Below, one piece after another: positions 1 to 9,924 of a DNA stretch of 64,000 nt. A model generated the notes under the pieces. The model was not told where the DNA came from, searched no databases, and saw only the letters and a program-made list of their open reading frames with translations. The stretch lies in contig JAPYXD010000459.1 in NCBI GenBank assembly GCA_030998225.1, positions 1,054,001 to 1,118,000 of the forward strand. The letters are read 5' to 3'. Origin of the DNA: Diplolepis rosae (lineage: Eukaryota; Arthropoda; Insecta; Hymenoptera; Diplolepididae). The translations under genes and the position numbers were made by a program. Numbering within the stretch: position 1 is the first letter of the stretch; every line of letters starts with the position of its first letter.

Positions 1-496
1 TAGGAGCGCGGTTACAAAAACATGTATAACTTTTAACCTAATGCAAAATAATAACTTTTTTTTCACAAAAATTTTTGTTAAGGGATTGTAGAATTGAATG
101 AAATGTGTTAACATTTTCTCGCAGGCGGAGAAGTTTTATTAATTTTCAATTATTTAAAACAAACAGAATTTTTTTAGCCAAATAATAATTTGTTATCAAC
201 AAAGATTTTTCCATGAAAAAGTATATTAATTGGCGAAAATTTTGATATAGAAAACGTTGAGTTTCGATAAACTGTTCGTGAGTTATGAATTTTTGAAAAA
301 AACGTGATCAAAATCTTTAACTGTTAATAACTAATAGAAAAAAATATTTTTTGCAAAAATATTTTGGAGGGGTCGTTTTTACCTCCCAACTGATCGAAAA
401 CCGTATTTAATCATTGAAAACTGAGACCATCGATTTTAAAGTGGCCCACTTGAGAAATTTTGACCCAGATTCAAATAAAATTGATATATTTGGCTG
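1..496. other. AT-rich sequence, no gene seen
   Basis: No convincing coding region, RNA gene or terminal inverted repeat was found. The sequence is AT-rich with scattered A and T runs. Confidence 0.5.
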
Positions 497-870
497 TGAC
501 ATTAATGCCAGGTAATAAATTTCATCGGAGCGTGACTCATCGGAGAAGGCAACTCATCCGATCTTGAGCTTCAATACCAAATATGGAAAAGGTGACATAC
601 CTTGTCTTTTACCTCCACAAGAATTGACAAACTTTGGGTCTATAAGAAGGGAAGGCTCAATGCTCTAGCTCAGTCAGTCAGTCAACGTCTGAGTTCTACA
701 ATGTAACCAACGCTCATCGGTCCAGTCCAGAATCGACTTGGCGTATCCTCCGAAGTAACAGGGATGAGTAAATCACTAAACTGAAACTGATTGGAACACA
801 ACATTCTACAACCTATTTAACTCATTTCGAAATATCCACGAGAAAGAAGACTCATCTCAGATACGCAACC
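497..870 (+). promoter_or_regulatory. LTR-like segment with a TATA/initiator core promoter
   Basis: The segment is more GC-balanced than its flanks. TATAAGA at 641 is followed about 31 bp later by CTCAGTCAGTCAGTCAACG, whose TCAGT at 670 fits the arthropod initiator. TATA plus a repeated CAGT initiator is typical of insect Ty3/gypsy LTRs, and a gypsy integrase tail lies 1.3 kb downstream (2226-2378). I infer a solo or orphan LTR or a host promoter. The segment edges are guesses because no target duplication or matching second LTR was found. Confidence 0.4.
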
Positions 871-1279
871 CAACTGGACTCATTAAGAACTCAATTAATT
901 TTTAACTAATGGTAAATGCAAATAATTACAATTTTCCATATTTGCTACAATATTTCCATGGTGCTTGCTTACAATCTATTTTTATGGTAATAAATGTATT
1001 TCATATAACTAATTCCTTCTTATTCACTAACTTATTCCTTATAATAATAGGAAATCGAAAACTTAATAATTTCCAGAAATCAAAAGTCAATTAATTACAA
1101 TTGAAATTCATCTGAATTCATACATATTTTATTAAAGTAAAATAAATTTGATAAAATCACAAAGGGATCTGACCTTGAGGCTAACTTTAGTGATTAAATA
1201 ATCATTTCATTTTATTTGAGATGTTATACAAATTCTACTAAAATGAAATAATCTTTGGAAATAAAAATTGGGTATAATG
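871..1279. other. AT-rich spacer up to a mariner insertion
   Basis: There is one short ATG-initiated ORF (909-1094, 61 codons) of AT-rich composition with no recognisable motif. It is probably non-coding. The segment ends at the TA target duplication of the mariner beginning at 1282. Confidence 0.5.
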
Positions 1280-1281
1280 TA

Positions 1282-2204
1282 TTGGGTACTTGAATTAATT
1301 CTTTGGGTTTTTGTTATTGTACAAAAGAGCATTTAATTTAAACCAAAATGAAGAAACATGTTATTGAAAGTATTGCCCATCGCTAGCTATAATATTTCGC
1401 CATTTTTCCGGTAATTTACGGATTTCGTTGCAAAAAAACTTTTCATCTTTTAAGGCTATCCACGAATCGACCCATTTTTTGATGTCCTCAAAAGACTGAA
1501 AACGCTTCTCGGCCAGGGCATGAGACACCAACCGAAACAAATAGTTATCGGATGGTGCGATGTCAGGAAAGTGTGGCGGGTGGGGTAACATTTCTCAATC
1601 AAGCTTCTGAAGGTACGTTTTCACCACATCACAAGGTGCCTTTCAATGTCTCTCGGTTTCAGCTGATACGGCACCCTATGTCCTTGTCTTTGGATGACAC
1701 CCATCGCCTTTAAACGCTTGGAAACGGTTGAGACATCAAGATTGAGTTCACCAGCCATCATTTCAAGCATTACACATGGGCCTTGGTCGATAAAAGCCTC
1801 TAGTTCTGTGCACTCAAATTTTTTTGGTTGCCCAAGGCGCTCTTTGTTCTCGAGGTCAAAATCTCCATTTTTGAATCGTCGATACCAATTTTCAACAGTC
1901 TGAACTTTTGGAATATGGTTACTGTATGCCTCTACGAGCAAACGATGACATCCGGATGCTGATTTCTTTAAATGAATGCAGAAAAGCATAGATTCCAGCA
2001 AATTACGCTTTGATGGCTCGAATTTCGGCACAATCGAAGCTCAATAATAATATGTTGTTCACACTTAAACGGAATGACAAATACTGTCAAAACAAGCTCA
2101 AGGATGGTACTTTGATGTGAAATTGGATGCGATTTCTTTTAATGACAAAACATACTTGTTGCGCCATCTCTTAGAAATCCCAAAAAATTATTTCAAGTAC
2201 CCAA
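1282..2204 (-). mobile_element. Mariner (irritans-type) with internal deletion, TA duplication
   Basis: The left end reads TTGGGTACTTGAATTAATTC and the right end is its near-perfect inverse, so both terminal inverted repeats are present. TA flanks the element at 1280-1281 and 2205-2206, the hallmark of Tc1/mariner insertion. Its 923 bp is about 0.35-0.4 kb shorter than a full irritans-type mariner (about 1.3 kb). The missing part is the centre of the transposase gene, so the copy is non-autonomous. It lies immediately upstream of a gypsy integrase remnant and probably interrupts that older element. Confidence 0.9.
1361..2031 (-). pseudogene. Mariner transposase with the catalytic centre deleted
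   Basis: Two blocks read right to left. 2031-1621 encodes the N-terminal helix-turn-helix DNA-binding region (VENWYRRFKNGDFDLENKER, then a second HTH ending near RDIERHLVMW). 1591-1361 encodes the C-terminal end with APSDNYLF, which holds the third catalytic Asp, and finishes IASDGQYFQ. The two blocks are out of frame and the stretch with the first two catalytic aspartates (TGDEKW and HDN motifs) is missing. The product could bind DNA at most. Confidence 0.88.
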
Positions 2205-2225
2205 TATTTGTATTAAAAGGAGGAA

Positions 2226-2378
2226 AAATTAGTAAGGCTAGATAATCGATACACAGGTCCTCACGAAATTTTAGATGTACTAGGAAAAGGAAATGTGAAA
2301 ATTAACATCAAAGGAAAACCGACAGTAGTACACGTTAATCGACTTAAAAGATCGCACATAACTATACAGAATTATTGA
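2226..2378 (+). pseudogene. Ty3/gypsy integrase C-terminal tail
   Basis: One frame reads RLDNRYTGPHEILDVLGKGN and continues to VVHVNRLKRSH before a stop at 2376-2378. A GP(Y/H)-x-V/I block followed by a VH-x-NRLK motif is characteristic of the C-terminal domain of Ty3/gypsy integrases, which contacts DNA during integration. Nothing upstream encodes the rest of pol, because a mariner lies 20 bp away. No frame breaks are seen in this short piece. Confidence 0.75.
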
Positions 2379-2977
2379 ACAGAATTTGAATGCAAACTCA
2401 AAATAATATAAGCTTTGCATAAAATAAACTATAAATCTAATATCATCAAAAATAAAGATTATATTTCATTAAAATTCTTTTAAGTACCTTCTTTACGCTT
2501 GATTCAATCAATTTCATTTTTGATACTTGTCCATTCAAAAAACAAATTAATGACCTTTTTTCAGTGAGACATTAATGCTAGTTTCCATTCGAATCATCTT
2601 TTTATATCACTTGAAGAAAAATATAGTTATATTTACTTCTCATTTATTTTGCACCAAAGAAACACCTTCTCTGAAAAGAATAAATAAGTACTGCATAATA
2701 AGTGACATCATGAATATAATTTCCATATTGTTTTTTCTTTCATCAAGAGAATTTTTCTTGATTTCCATCCTATTAGAAGAATAGTTATAATTAATTCTAT
2801 TTTATTTACTAACTTCTTCCTCATCCCATAGACAGGATACTTCTGATCCTTACATAAAAGGAGGAAATCTTTAATAAAAGAAATGTTAGGTGTCTGGCAT
2901 AACAGTACAAATCTAATTTAAATTTTTTAACATTCAGGAGTTATAATATTCTTCTCAACTTAAATGTTTCTGGATAC
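2379..2977. other. AT-rich remnant downstream of the gypsy integrase
   Basis: No gene was recognised. A purine-rich AAAAGGAGGAAAT near 2858 resembles a polypurine tract, and TGTTAGGTGTCTGGC follows about 15 bp later, which might be the start of a truncated 3' LTR. The ORF at 2575-2784 has no family features. The LINE-derived GC-richer sequence begins near 2978. Confidence 0.35.
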
Positions 2978-3039
2978 TAGGGTTTCGGCTGGGCATTGAT
3001 GAGTCATGGAGGTTGCAGTGTCCCGATGAATCGGTGAAC

Positions 3040-3310
3040 AAATGCAGGGGGCTCTATAGACGGGCATCTTCCCATTGCTTGAAGGGTGCCCTATAAACGG
3101 GTCTATTCCACGTTGAAAGCGGGAGACGCTATAGACGCGTCTATCCCCATGCATGAAGAAGGATGTATGCCGCAGGCACCGGCAATGAGAATGAGTCTTC
3201 GAGTGCCTGCGAGGAATGAGTGAACTAAATGAATGTCAGCACCGCATGACTGTGATATGTATCCTTCGAATGTGACAGAAGAACCTATGGACGGGCTCTC
3301 TCTTGAATGT
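3040..3310 (+). repeat. Short imperfect repeats in the LINE 5' region
   Basis: CTATAGACGGGCATCTTCCC recurs in variant form (CTATAAACGGGTCTATTCC, CTATAGACGCGTCTATCCCC, CTATGGACGGGCTCTC) at intervals of roughly 38-40 bp. The same run is present, inverted, in LINE copy 2 near 14200-14330. Repeated promoter-like units at the 5' end are known in LINEs, but that role is inferred here. Confidence 0.55.
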
Positions 3311-3736
3311 GGCACAGAACGAATTGGTGTATGGAATCTCTTGGGGGACACTGCAAAGCCTCCGCGTTCTGTGACCAAGAACAGTCCAAACGATCGTTTC
3401 CGTATGGCATCCCATTGGGAGTGCTTCGTCGCCGACTGGTTTCTTCCCCGGCCCACGAGGAGGCGAGGTTGATGTGAACCTAGCTCTTCCGAGGTGGTGT
3501 GTCATGCGGGATCAGGAGCCAGCCCCTTTCGGGACCTTGATCAGGTAGGGCGTATTGAACACAGGTGTCGGAGCATGTGTTGCTTCGAGCGACTCCGGTC
3601 TGTCCGTGTATTCCGGGACCGGCTAAGCGGAGGTTGGGCCTCAGGGAACTGGGGTAGGACTTCGGTCCGAGGGTACACCCGTTCCCAACTATTCCGACCC
3701 ACTCCTCTACGCACGACGCGCTGGTAAACAAATTTA

Positions 3737-4299
3737 ATGGATTCAAAAACGAAAACCGTGGGAAAAGTGGACTTGGATGCTTCTCCTTTCGAGATCTTTG
3801 AGACCCGGATCCTCCTCTTTGAGGAAAGCCTCATAGAGGCGGGCGATTTCAATAGTAAGTTGCCCGTATGGGGAGAAGCCCGCCTGGACAGGTGGGGATC
3901 TTGGTCGGCGAGACGGTCGCTAGGAATGACGTGATTATATTGAATCGGGGCATGGATTTTACGTTTAGAGGAGGAGCATTGAGTTTAGCATCCAGGAACG
4001 GAGTCGCCACAGTGAATACGGGAAGGGGCGGCAAGGTGAGGAGCCCCTCTTGGAACACAACACGACTAAGCAAAGACAAACTTCGCGAACATCTTGAAGA
4101 AACCAGGCTTATGGATGAGCTTGGTTGGGCAAGGTCTGCTGGGTCGTTGGAGGACACTGTGCGGGTGGCGAGGCGGAAAGTGGTCGCAGCATGTGACCAC
4201 TCTATGCCTCGCCGCGGGCACGGGCGTGCCGGGGACTTGATGTACTGGTGGAACAAATGGTTATCTGTCCTGCGTCGAAAATGCCTTATAACGCGGTAG
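3737..4299 (+). pseudogene. R1-clade LINE endonuclease remnant
   Basis: The first block (3737-3900) ends in EAGDFNSKLPVWGEARLD, matching the catalytic GDFN block of AP-like LINE endonucleases that nick the target DNA. A frame change near 3880 leads into 3868-4299, which retains VGETVARNDVIILN and later SWNTTRL and RLMDELGWA. Compared with copy 2, sequence before GDFN and the SDH motif block after it are missing. It is not functional. Confidence 0.78.
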
Positions 4300-4520
4300 A
4301 GATTTACCCGCTCGAAGGGTGATCCTTTGCTGCGCGAGGCATGGAAAAAAGCAAAATCAGCTCTGAGGCAAAGCATAATGAAAAGTCGACTTCAGTGCTG
4401 AAAAGACTTGATCAGGGAGGTCGAGAAGGACCCATGGGGTCTCGCCTTCAAAATAGTCACTAAATGATTGGTGACTAGAAGAAAGACCCTGCGCCTGGAT
4501 AATGCCGATCGAGTTCCTGC

Positions 4521-6157
4521 GTGGTCAAGCGCGAAAAACTCTTCACTCTCGAGGAACTAAAGAGAGCGAGTGGGATGCTTAAGGCAAATACAGCGCTGAG
4601 GATCGACGGGGTGCCAAACGAGATCCTCAAAGAAGTGATCGGGGCATACCCGGAGATCCTCCTGGAAGCCTTCAACTCCTGTCTTCGGGAGGGGAGGTTC
4701 TTCGTAGACTGGAAGAAGCAGAGGTTGTTCCTGCTGAGGAAGGGCAACAAACCTATAGAAGATACCTCATCCTATAGACCTATTTGTCTATTGGATACAG
4801 TGGGGAAGCTTCTGGAGGAAATGATCCTACAAAGACTACAGGGTCACATGGTCAGCTTTCGGAAAGGCAGGTCCACAGTTGACGCCATCCAGGCAGTGGT
4901 GGACATCGCCACTAAAGCAAGAAGAGAAACTGATTAGCGTAAGGGATTCTGCGCGTTAATTAGCATTGACGTACGCAATGCGTTTAATACCGCGAGGTGG
5001 AACATCTGCATCGAGGCGATGGTGCGGACAAAGGTTCCAGACTAACTGTTGCGAATGATAGATGACTATCTGAGCGACAGGTGGGTGATATACAAGGGCG
5101 ACAAGTGGTCTCTCAAAGAAGAGATGACATGTGGCGCCCCTCAAGGTTCACGGGTGGGTCCACTCGTTTTGAACGTCAAGTATGATGATTTCCTGCGCAT
5201 GGACCTACCTGCTGGAACGAGCATCATCGGCTTCATGAATGACGCACTTGTCGTGTGCACCGCTGACGACGTCGGAATCCTGGAGCTGAGGATCAATGAA
5301 AGTCTGTGGTGGGCAAAGCGTTGTTTGGATTGCAGATGCCTGAAAATGGCCCCTGAAAAGACCGAGGCTTTGCTGGTCACGGATAGCAAATCCTTCAAAT
5401 ACCCGAGGATCGTTCTCGGGGAACATGGAATTGAGTGGAAAAAGAGCATTGAGTACCCGGGTGTGCAGTTGGATCGAAGGTTTAGCTTCGGCGAAAACCT
5501 GCAGATCGCGACTACCAAAGCCATCCAATGTAGAGCCGCTCTGACTCGGCTCATGCCCAACATTGGTGGCCCCAGGGAAGCTAAGAAAAGGCTGGTGGTG
5601 AGCGTGGTAAATTCGAAGCTTCTTTATGGCATGGCGACCAATCCGGGAGATGGACACACCGTCTAATCTTGGAGCTCACAACCTGGCTGGATAGAAAGCA
5701 TGGCCAAGTCGGCTTTTACCTGGCGCAAGCGCTTTCGGGTCATGGTTGCTTTAATGCATACTTGAAGCGGAAAGGGAGGCTGTCAGTCGGGCAGTGGGCG
5801 CACAACTCACTCCTGACACGATGGTCTCTCTCATGCTCTAGTCTGAACAGATATGAATGCTTATCGAGTCATTCGTCACCCTGGTGATGAAGACGAGGGA
5901 GTTCAATGGGCGTGCAGAGCGCATTAACAACGAGGGCAAGTAGAAATCGCATCGGGCCTGCACCCACGATCCTGCGTCTTGGGCGGACTTGGTTGTCCAC
6001 GTCGATCGGGGGAGGAATCTTTTCATTCCTCCCTTGGTTGTCGCGGCTAATCGGCCTGCCTAACGGGCGTATGTCCGCGGATGGGAGTCTCGGGCGAACG
6101 GATGACGGAAGAGACGTACGCGACCTTAAGCTGGAACCAACTGCTTGCGAAGTTTAA
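4521..6157 (+). pseudogene. R1-clade LINE reverse transcriptase and C-terminal domain, broken
   Basis: RT blocks appear in the correct order: KANTALRIDGVPNEILK near 4575, SSYRPICLLDTVGKLLE near 4771, FRKGRSTVDAIQ near 4857, a stop at 4935, then GAPQGSRVGPL near 5133. The catalytic box normally F/YADD reads GFMNDALVV near 5229, so one Asp is lost. After another break, 5669 onward reads LDRKHGQVGFYLAQALSGHG, the conserved C-terminal region found in R1-clade proteins. Stops, frameshifts and the altered active site show an inactive copy. Confidence 0.87.
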
Positions 6158-6475
6158 AGCCGAAAGGCGGTTCCGCGGGCGGTGTATTGGTTCGAGAGAG
6201 GGGTTTGTTTTATTTTAATAGGTATGCCTAGACCCGTCCTAGGAGAATCCTGTACAAAATCTATAAAAGATTTCGCCATTTTTCCTCAGCAAATATATAT
6301 ATATGAAGATTGATATAATGAATAAGATTAATATCAATACTTTATCTCTAGAATATGTTTTAGAGTTGGCCGTCGTAAAAAAATAATTTTTTAATATTCA
6401 AACCAAACAAAATAAATCCCTTATTAGCTGCACTTTAATCAAAAATAGCAATGATAGTAGAGAGCAACATTACTC

Positions 6476-7321
6476 ATGTGTGGATTTTTATTTTGCCAGA
6501 TGGATAGTTTCCGGAACGTTGAGCAAGAAAACCAAAGAGCTACCGATCGTGCTGAAACTGATGAACAAGGAAATCTACAATCTGTAGAGGAACAGAGAAT
6601 TAGAGATAATGAAATTCGCAATGCTCGATTGGCAGCGAGAGACGCTGAATTAAAAAAATTGCAAGAAGAAAATGAAAAATTGAAAGAATTTTTGCAAAAA
6701 CAGGAACTCGATAAACGTAAAAACGAGTTGAACATGGAGAATGCTCTACAACATTTTGAAAACGAAGTATTATCACGTACAGTGAGAAAATTCAATGTTC
6801 GCAAAGACCTCGAGCATGAATTTGTGCTTATTGTGAAGCGAAAAAGTGACATTAAAAATTGCGAATGTGGCCAAAGAGTTTTACGGGGTGTCGAAGTCAG
6901 TTTTGTAAAGAAGGAAAAGCAATGTAGAATGCTTGCAATTCGAGCTCAGACACGTTATGTAAAACGACGCTTAGAAGAGTTAAAATCCATTAATCCAGAT
7001 ATGCACATAATTCTACGAAAATTTGTGCCAGATCCCGTTAACAGTTTGCACTTGAATTCTCTCCCAGAAGAGTACATAGGTGATCGTGATTGTAGAATTA
7101 TTAGTGCAACATTGCTATGTAGAATGTTCTCTTCAATGACAAATGTAAACAACAGATTGTTCGTGAAAATTGGCGTGCATTTGGATGTAGCTTTTGACAT
7201 TCATTTCGAAAATAACAATAATGATGATTTTTTTATTAAACTATGGCAAAATTCTCAATCTCGTAGCTTAATGCGTTATTTAAAGACTGGTCGGTGCAGC
7301 AGCAGCAATCAACAGTCGTAG
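6476..7321 (+). CDS. Virus-like protein with a DUF3627-like C-terminal domain
   Basis: An intact 281-codon ORF. Residues about 25-95 are charged and heptad-like (repeated EN, EL, KL, LQK), suggesting a coiled coil. Residues about 110-210 contain RAQTRYVKRRLEELKSI and a following PDPVNSL, a pattern I associate with DUF3627, found beside DNA-binding MSV199/Bro-type domains in insect large DNA viruses. No such N-terminal domain is present. A second Met at residue 9 (6500) is preceded by TTTTTATTTTGCCAG, which looks like a 3' splice site, so the true start may be 6500 or an upstream exon. I infer an old viral acquisition or a transposon-borne gene. The family call rests on memory of the motif, not on a search. 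Confidence 0.5.
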   Translation: MCGFLFCQMDSFRNVEQENQRATDRAETDEQGNLQSVEEQRIRDNEIRNARLAARDAELKKLQEENEKLKEFLQKQELDKRKNELNMENALQHFENEVLSRTVRKFNVRKDLEHEFVLIVKRKSDIKNCECGQRVLRGVEVSFVKKEKQCRMLAIRAQTRYVKRRLEELKSINPDMHIILRKFVPDPVNSLHLNSLPEEYIGDRDCRIISATLLCRMFSSMTNVNNRLFVKIGVHLDVAFDIHFENNNNDDFFIKLWQNSQSRSLMRYLKTGRCSSSNQQS

Positions 7322-7356
7322 TAGCAGCAGCAATCAACAGTCGTAGCAGCAGAGTA
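7296..7356 (+). repeat. Two-copy CAGCAG-rich tandem repeat at the ORF end
   Basis: AGCAGCAATCAACAGTCGTA occurs twice in tandem about 24 bp apart. The first copy encodes the Ser/Asn/Gln-rich tail of the 6476-7321 ORF and the second lies beyond its stop. Confidence 0.8.
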
Positions 7357-7369
7357 GATAATTCCAAAG

Positions 7370-8380
7370 AGATTTAGCGTTTGGAAATATAGTGGCACAT
7401 CATTTCTTTGTAGCGGTTATATTGTTTTCATTATTACAATATAAAATATCTAAATATCCATTTTTATCTCATAGAAGGTACATAATTTTGAATTTATTTA
7501 TTTCAATTTTGTCCTTGGAATTTTGTTATGAAAATAAAATTATTTTTAACCGCAAATGATTAGATGCTGCATGGAAAATAAAGTTTGCCAAATATTACAT
7601 TATAACTTTTATTTTGAAATTCTCTTTTCAAATCATACATTCATTGACTCGAAGATTTTCATACATAATCTTCGACAAGCTTTTGGCTGTGACATATATT
7701 TCTCTAAATTGATTTATCCTAAAATTTTCTAGTAAAGCCATCACTCTGCTTTGGACTGCACGTGACTTACCAGTCGTTGAATTTATCTTAAAGCCATGGA
7801 TCAACTAAACCATGTTATCTTGCATAAACAAATTAATGTAAAATTTAGTCACGTGGCCCTATTGATTTATGGCCTCAAAATTCTTTTTGAAAGTTTTCAC
7901 TAAATTCTTGAGCTAAAATACTTGTTTCCAGTTTACTTTATCTCGAAATTCTCTTACGCGTGAGATTAATATTTGATTCCATAAGGTTTCTCACTACTTA
8001 ATTGATCTTGAAATCGTTTAATTAAGTTATCGCTTGGTTTTTATTCTTACGAAATTAGGACCGATTCGAAATCATTTTCAAGTTATTTTCAAAATCTTGA
8101 AAAAACCAAGTCTATCCCAGTTTCTTAACATCAAATTTTTTTATTGTAGCATCTGCAAGGCATTATTTCTTGGCAAAATGTTGCCAATGCTATTGGGATT
8201 ATGAATACAAAATGAAACCTGAAGTCTTAAATCTGTCTTTCATCATCGTGAACAAAAGAAAAAAGGTGATAAACAGAAGTGCAAAAATGATTCGATTTGA
8301 ATTGTTAGAACATTAGATTACCAGTTCATAGTATATATATATTTAATATACATCGTATAATTCGACGTTTCCGGATTATA
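7370..8380. other. AT-rich intergenic sequence
   Basis: No ORF of interest, terminal repeats or RNA gene were recognised. Confidence 0.5.
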
Positions 8381-8525
8381 CTAAAGTATCTTTTCGTGAC
8401 ACGTTAAAAGTGAAGTAACTCACCGGTTTCAATTGAAAGTGAAGCAACTCAAAAAGTCCCGTGAATACTGAAGTATCTCAAACTGATCGATGAAATGTAA
8501 AGTAACTCGTTTTTTGACGTTTTGA
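8381..8525 (+). repeat. Five-unit 29-nt periodic array
   Basis: Five consecutive 29-nt units start at 8381, 8410, 8439, 8468 and 8497. Each opens with a variant of GTGAAGTAACTC and is followed by about 17 variable nt. The exact 29-nt spacing is kept while most of each unit has diverged. 29 is not a multiple of three, so it is not a protein repeat. It is probably a degenerate minisatellite. Confidence 0.7.
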
Positions 8526-8869
8526 CAAAACGGCCATGAAAGATTTAAGGCTGTCGGGAAAATCCGTGATTAATATATTGATATTTTTTTTAGGTTTTTA
8601 TCAAAAACTCATTATAAGGATGTGTCATTTCTATTTTCTTTTGGTTAAAACTCTGTGAATTTGCTGTAATATTACACTCAGAGTTTCGTCTCCAAATGGA
8701 AATTTTTTATAATTGACTGAAAATAGGTATGCATTAAAATAGTAGAATACTTACTAGAATTTATTCTTATCCGAATAAAATAAATCTTAACGGAAGCGAC
8801 ATTTTATTAAAAATAGAAGTACTTCAATATCCAATTAATTGAATAGCCATTCTAAATTTCAATTAATAA

Positions 8870-9010
8870 ATCACTTGCGTAAAAAACGCCCAAGTGTGAA
8901 GAAAACATAGTTAACTTGAGCATTTAATGCTTAATTGAGCATATTTTGAGCATAAAATTCTCAAGTTGACCATGTTTTCGTCATTCTTGGGCGTTTTTTC
9001 TGTGAGTGAT
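8870..9010. mobile_element. Small hairpin MITE, 141 bp
   Basis: Arms of about 45 bp (AAAAAACGCCCAAG... at 8881 and the inverse ending ...CTTGGGCGTTTTTT at 8999) pair with few mismatches. The outermost ATCACT/AGTGAT also pair. The loop is AT-rich and no coding capacity is present. The superfamily is unknown. Confidence 0.7.
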
Positions 9011-9359
9011 CGACTTGTTAAGAGTGAAAAATATTTGTATTCTCGATAGTACAAAATAAAGGGTTTTATATATTTTTGAGAAGTTGGATTTTAGAGTAAA
9101 TTTTTGTAATTTTACTGGCTGGAACACATGCATTTATAACATGAGATAAATTCGTCTACGTTTAGATGTTGAACATTAAAAGCGATAACTAAGAAAGGTT
9201 TTTTATTTATTTATAATTGGAAAACATTGTTTGAAGTAAAGTAAATCATAAAATACTGTGCTTCTCGTTGCTTTATTTTGAAACGGTTCATAAATAAAAA
9301 AAACCGCATCGTCATCTTCATAAACTTTTTTTTAATTTTACAACAACGTAAACTTTATT
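9011..9359. other. AT-rich spacer
   Basis: No feature was recognised. The end abuts the natural stop codon of the minus-strand DUF7869-like fragment. Confidence 0.5.
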
Positions 9360-9924
9360 TCAATCATCATTTTCGGTGACAATGTGCTGAGTGTCGTCAG
9401 CTTTCGATTGAAGCGATTCATAAAAGGCGTGGTAAGAACTAGGAATCGTACCGGACCTATACGTAGGCATCAAATCTTTGATTTTTCCTTTTGAAAGAGG
9501 GAACGGTTTCGAATAAGGCGCTCTGAGTACGAACGTTTCTAACCTTAACGGACGACCTTTCCTTTCGTTAACGTTCAACTCGTAGAAATCGCCGTCAAAT
9601 TCGTATTTAAATTGTACAATATTGTTTTTATAAATGTTCGTGCGAAGTTCCCGTACATTTGATAATTTGATTTTCAGGCCGATTGTAAATTCGTCCCAAT
9701 TCTGATTTTCTGCAAACGCTTTGAAATCGAAAATTGAGTTTTGCTGAATCTGCGTGACTTTGTATGGATTTTTGCCGGTTTTCGCGGATTGGATCACATT
9801 AACCCAATCAGAAGTAACAAAAATGGTTTTTCCTTTGCTCGTTTTCTCAATCATAGCATGCATCGAATCTCCCTGATTTTGGGTATGGCAGATCTCCAAA
9901 AAGCGACGCACAATCTCTACTCGG
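9360..9924 (-). pseudogene. C-terminal part of a DUF7869-like transposon protein
   Basis: Reading right to left, the frame gives EICHTQNQGDSMHAMIEK, then a Trp-containing DWVNVIQSAK block and a closing IPSSYHAFYESL before the stop. A H-T-x-N-x-GDSMHA-x-IE block is typical of the C-terminal half of DUF7869 proteins, large transposase-like genes repeated in arthropod genomes. The upstream catalytic portion is absent: the frame runs straight into the arm of a foldback element at about 9921, so the first Met and next few residues are junction artefacts. Family assignment is from memory. Confidence 0.6.

Larger units (their letters stand above)
2978..6260 (+). mobile_element. Degenerate R1-clade LINE, copy 1
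   Basis: In order there are a 5' region with short repeats (3040-3310), an AP-type endonuclease remnant, a reverse transcriptase remnant and the cysteine-rich C-terminal region typical of R1-clade non-LTR retrotransposons. A related, inverted copy lies at 12870-14525 and shares the 5' repeats, endonuclease and 3' end. GC content is clearly higher than in the surrounding DNA. Several stops and frame changes make it inactive. Ends are approximate because no target duplication was identified. Confidence 0.85.

Noticed and set aside
5141..5657. Long minus-strand ORFs opposite the LINE RT
   Set aside because: They are shadows of the RT coding strand; the RT motifs are on the plus strand.
6476..7321. 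Part of an integrated polydnavirus or complete endogenous virus
   Set aside because: Only one virus-like ORF is present. No capsid, polymerase or viral cluster was seen around it, so the larger claim is unsupported.
8381..8525. 29-nt repeat/spacer pattern as a CRISPR array
   Set aside because: The genome is eukaryotic, only about 12 nt per unit is conserved, repeats and spacers are not distinct, and no cas genes are present.
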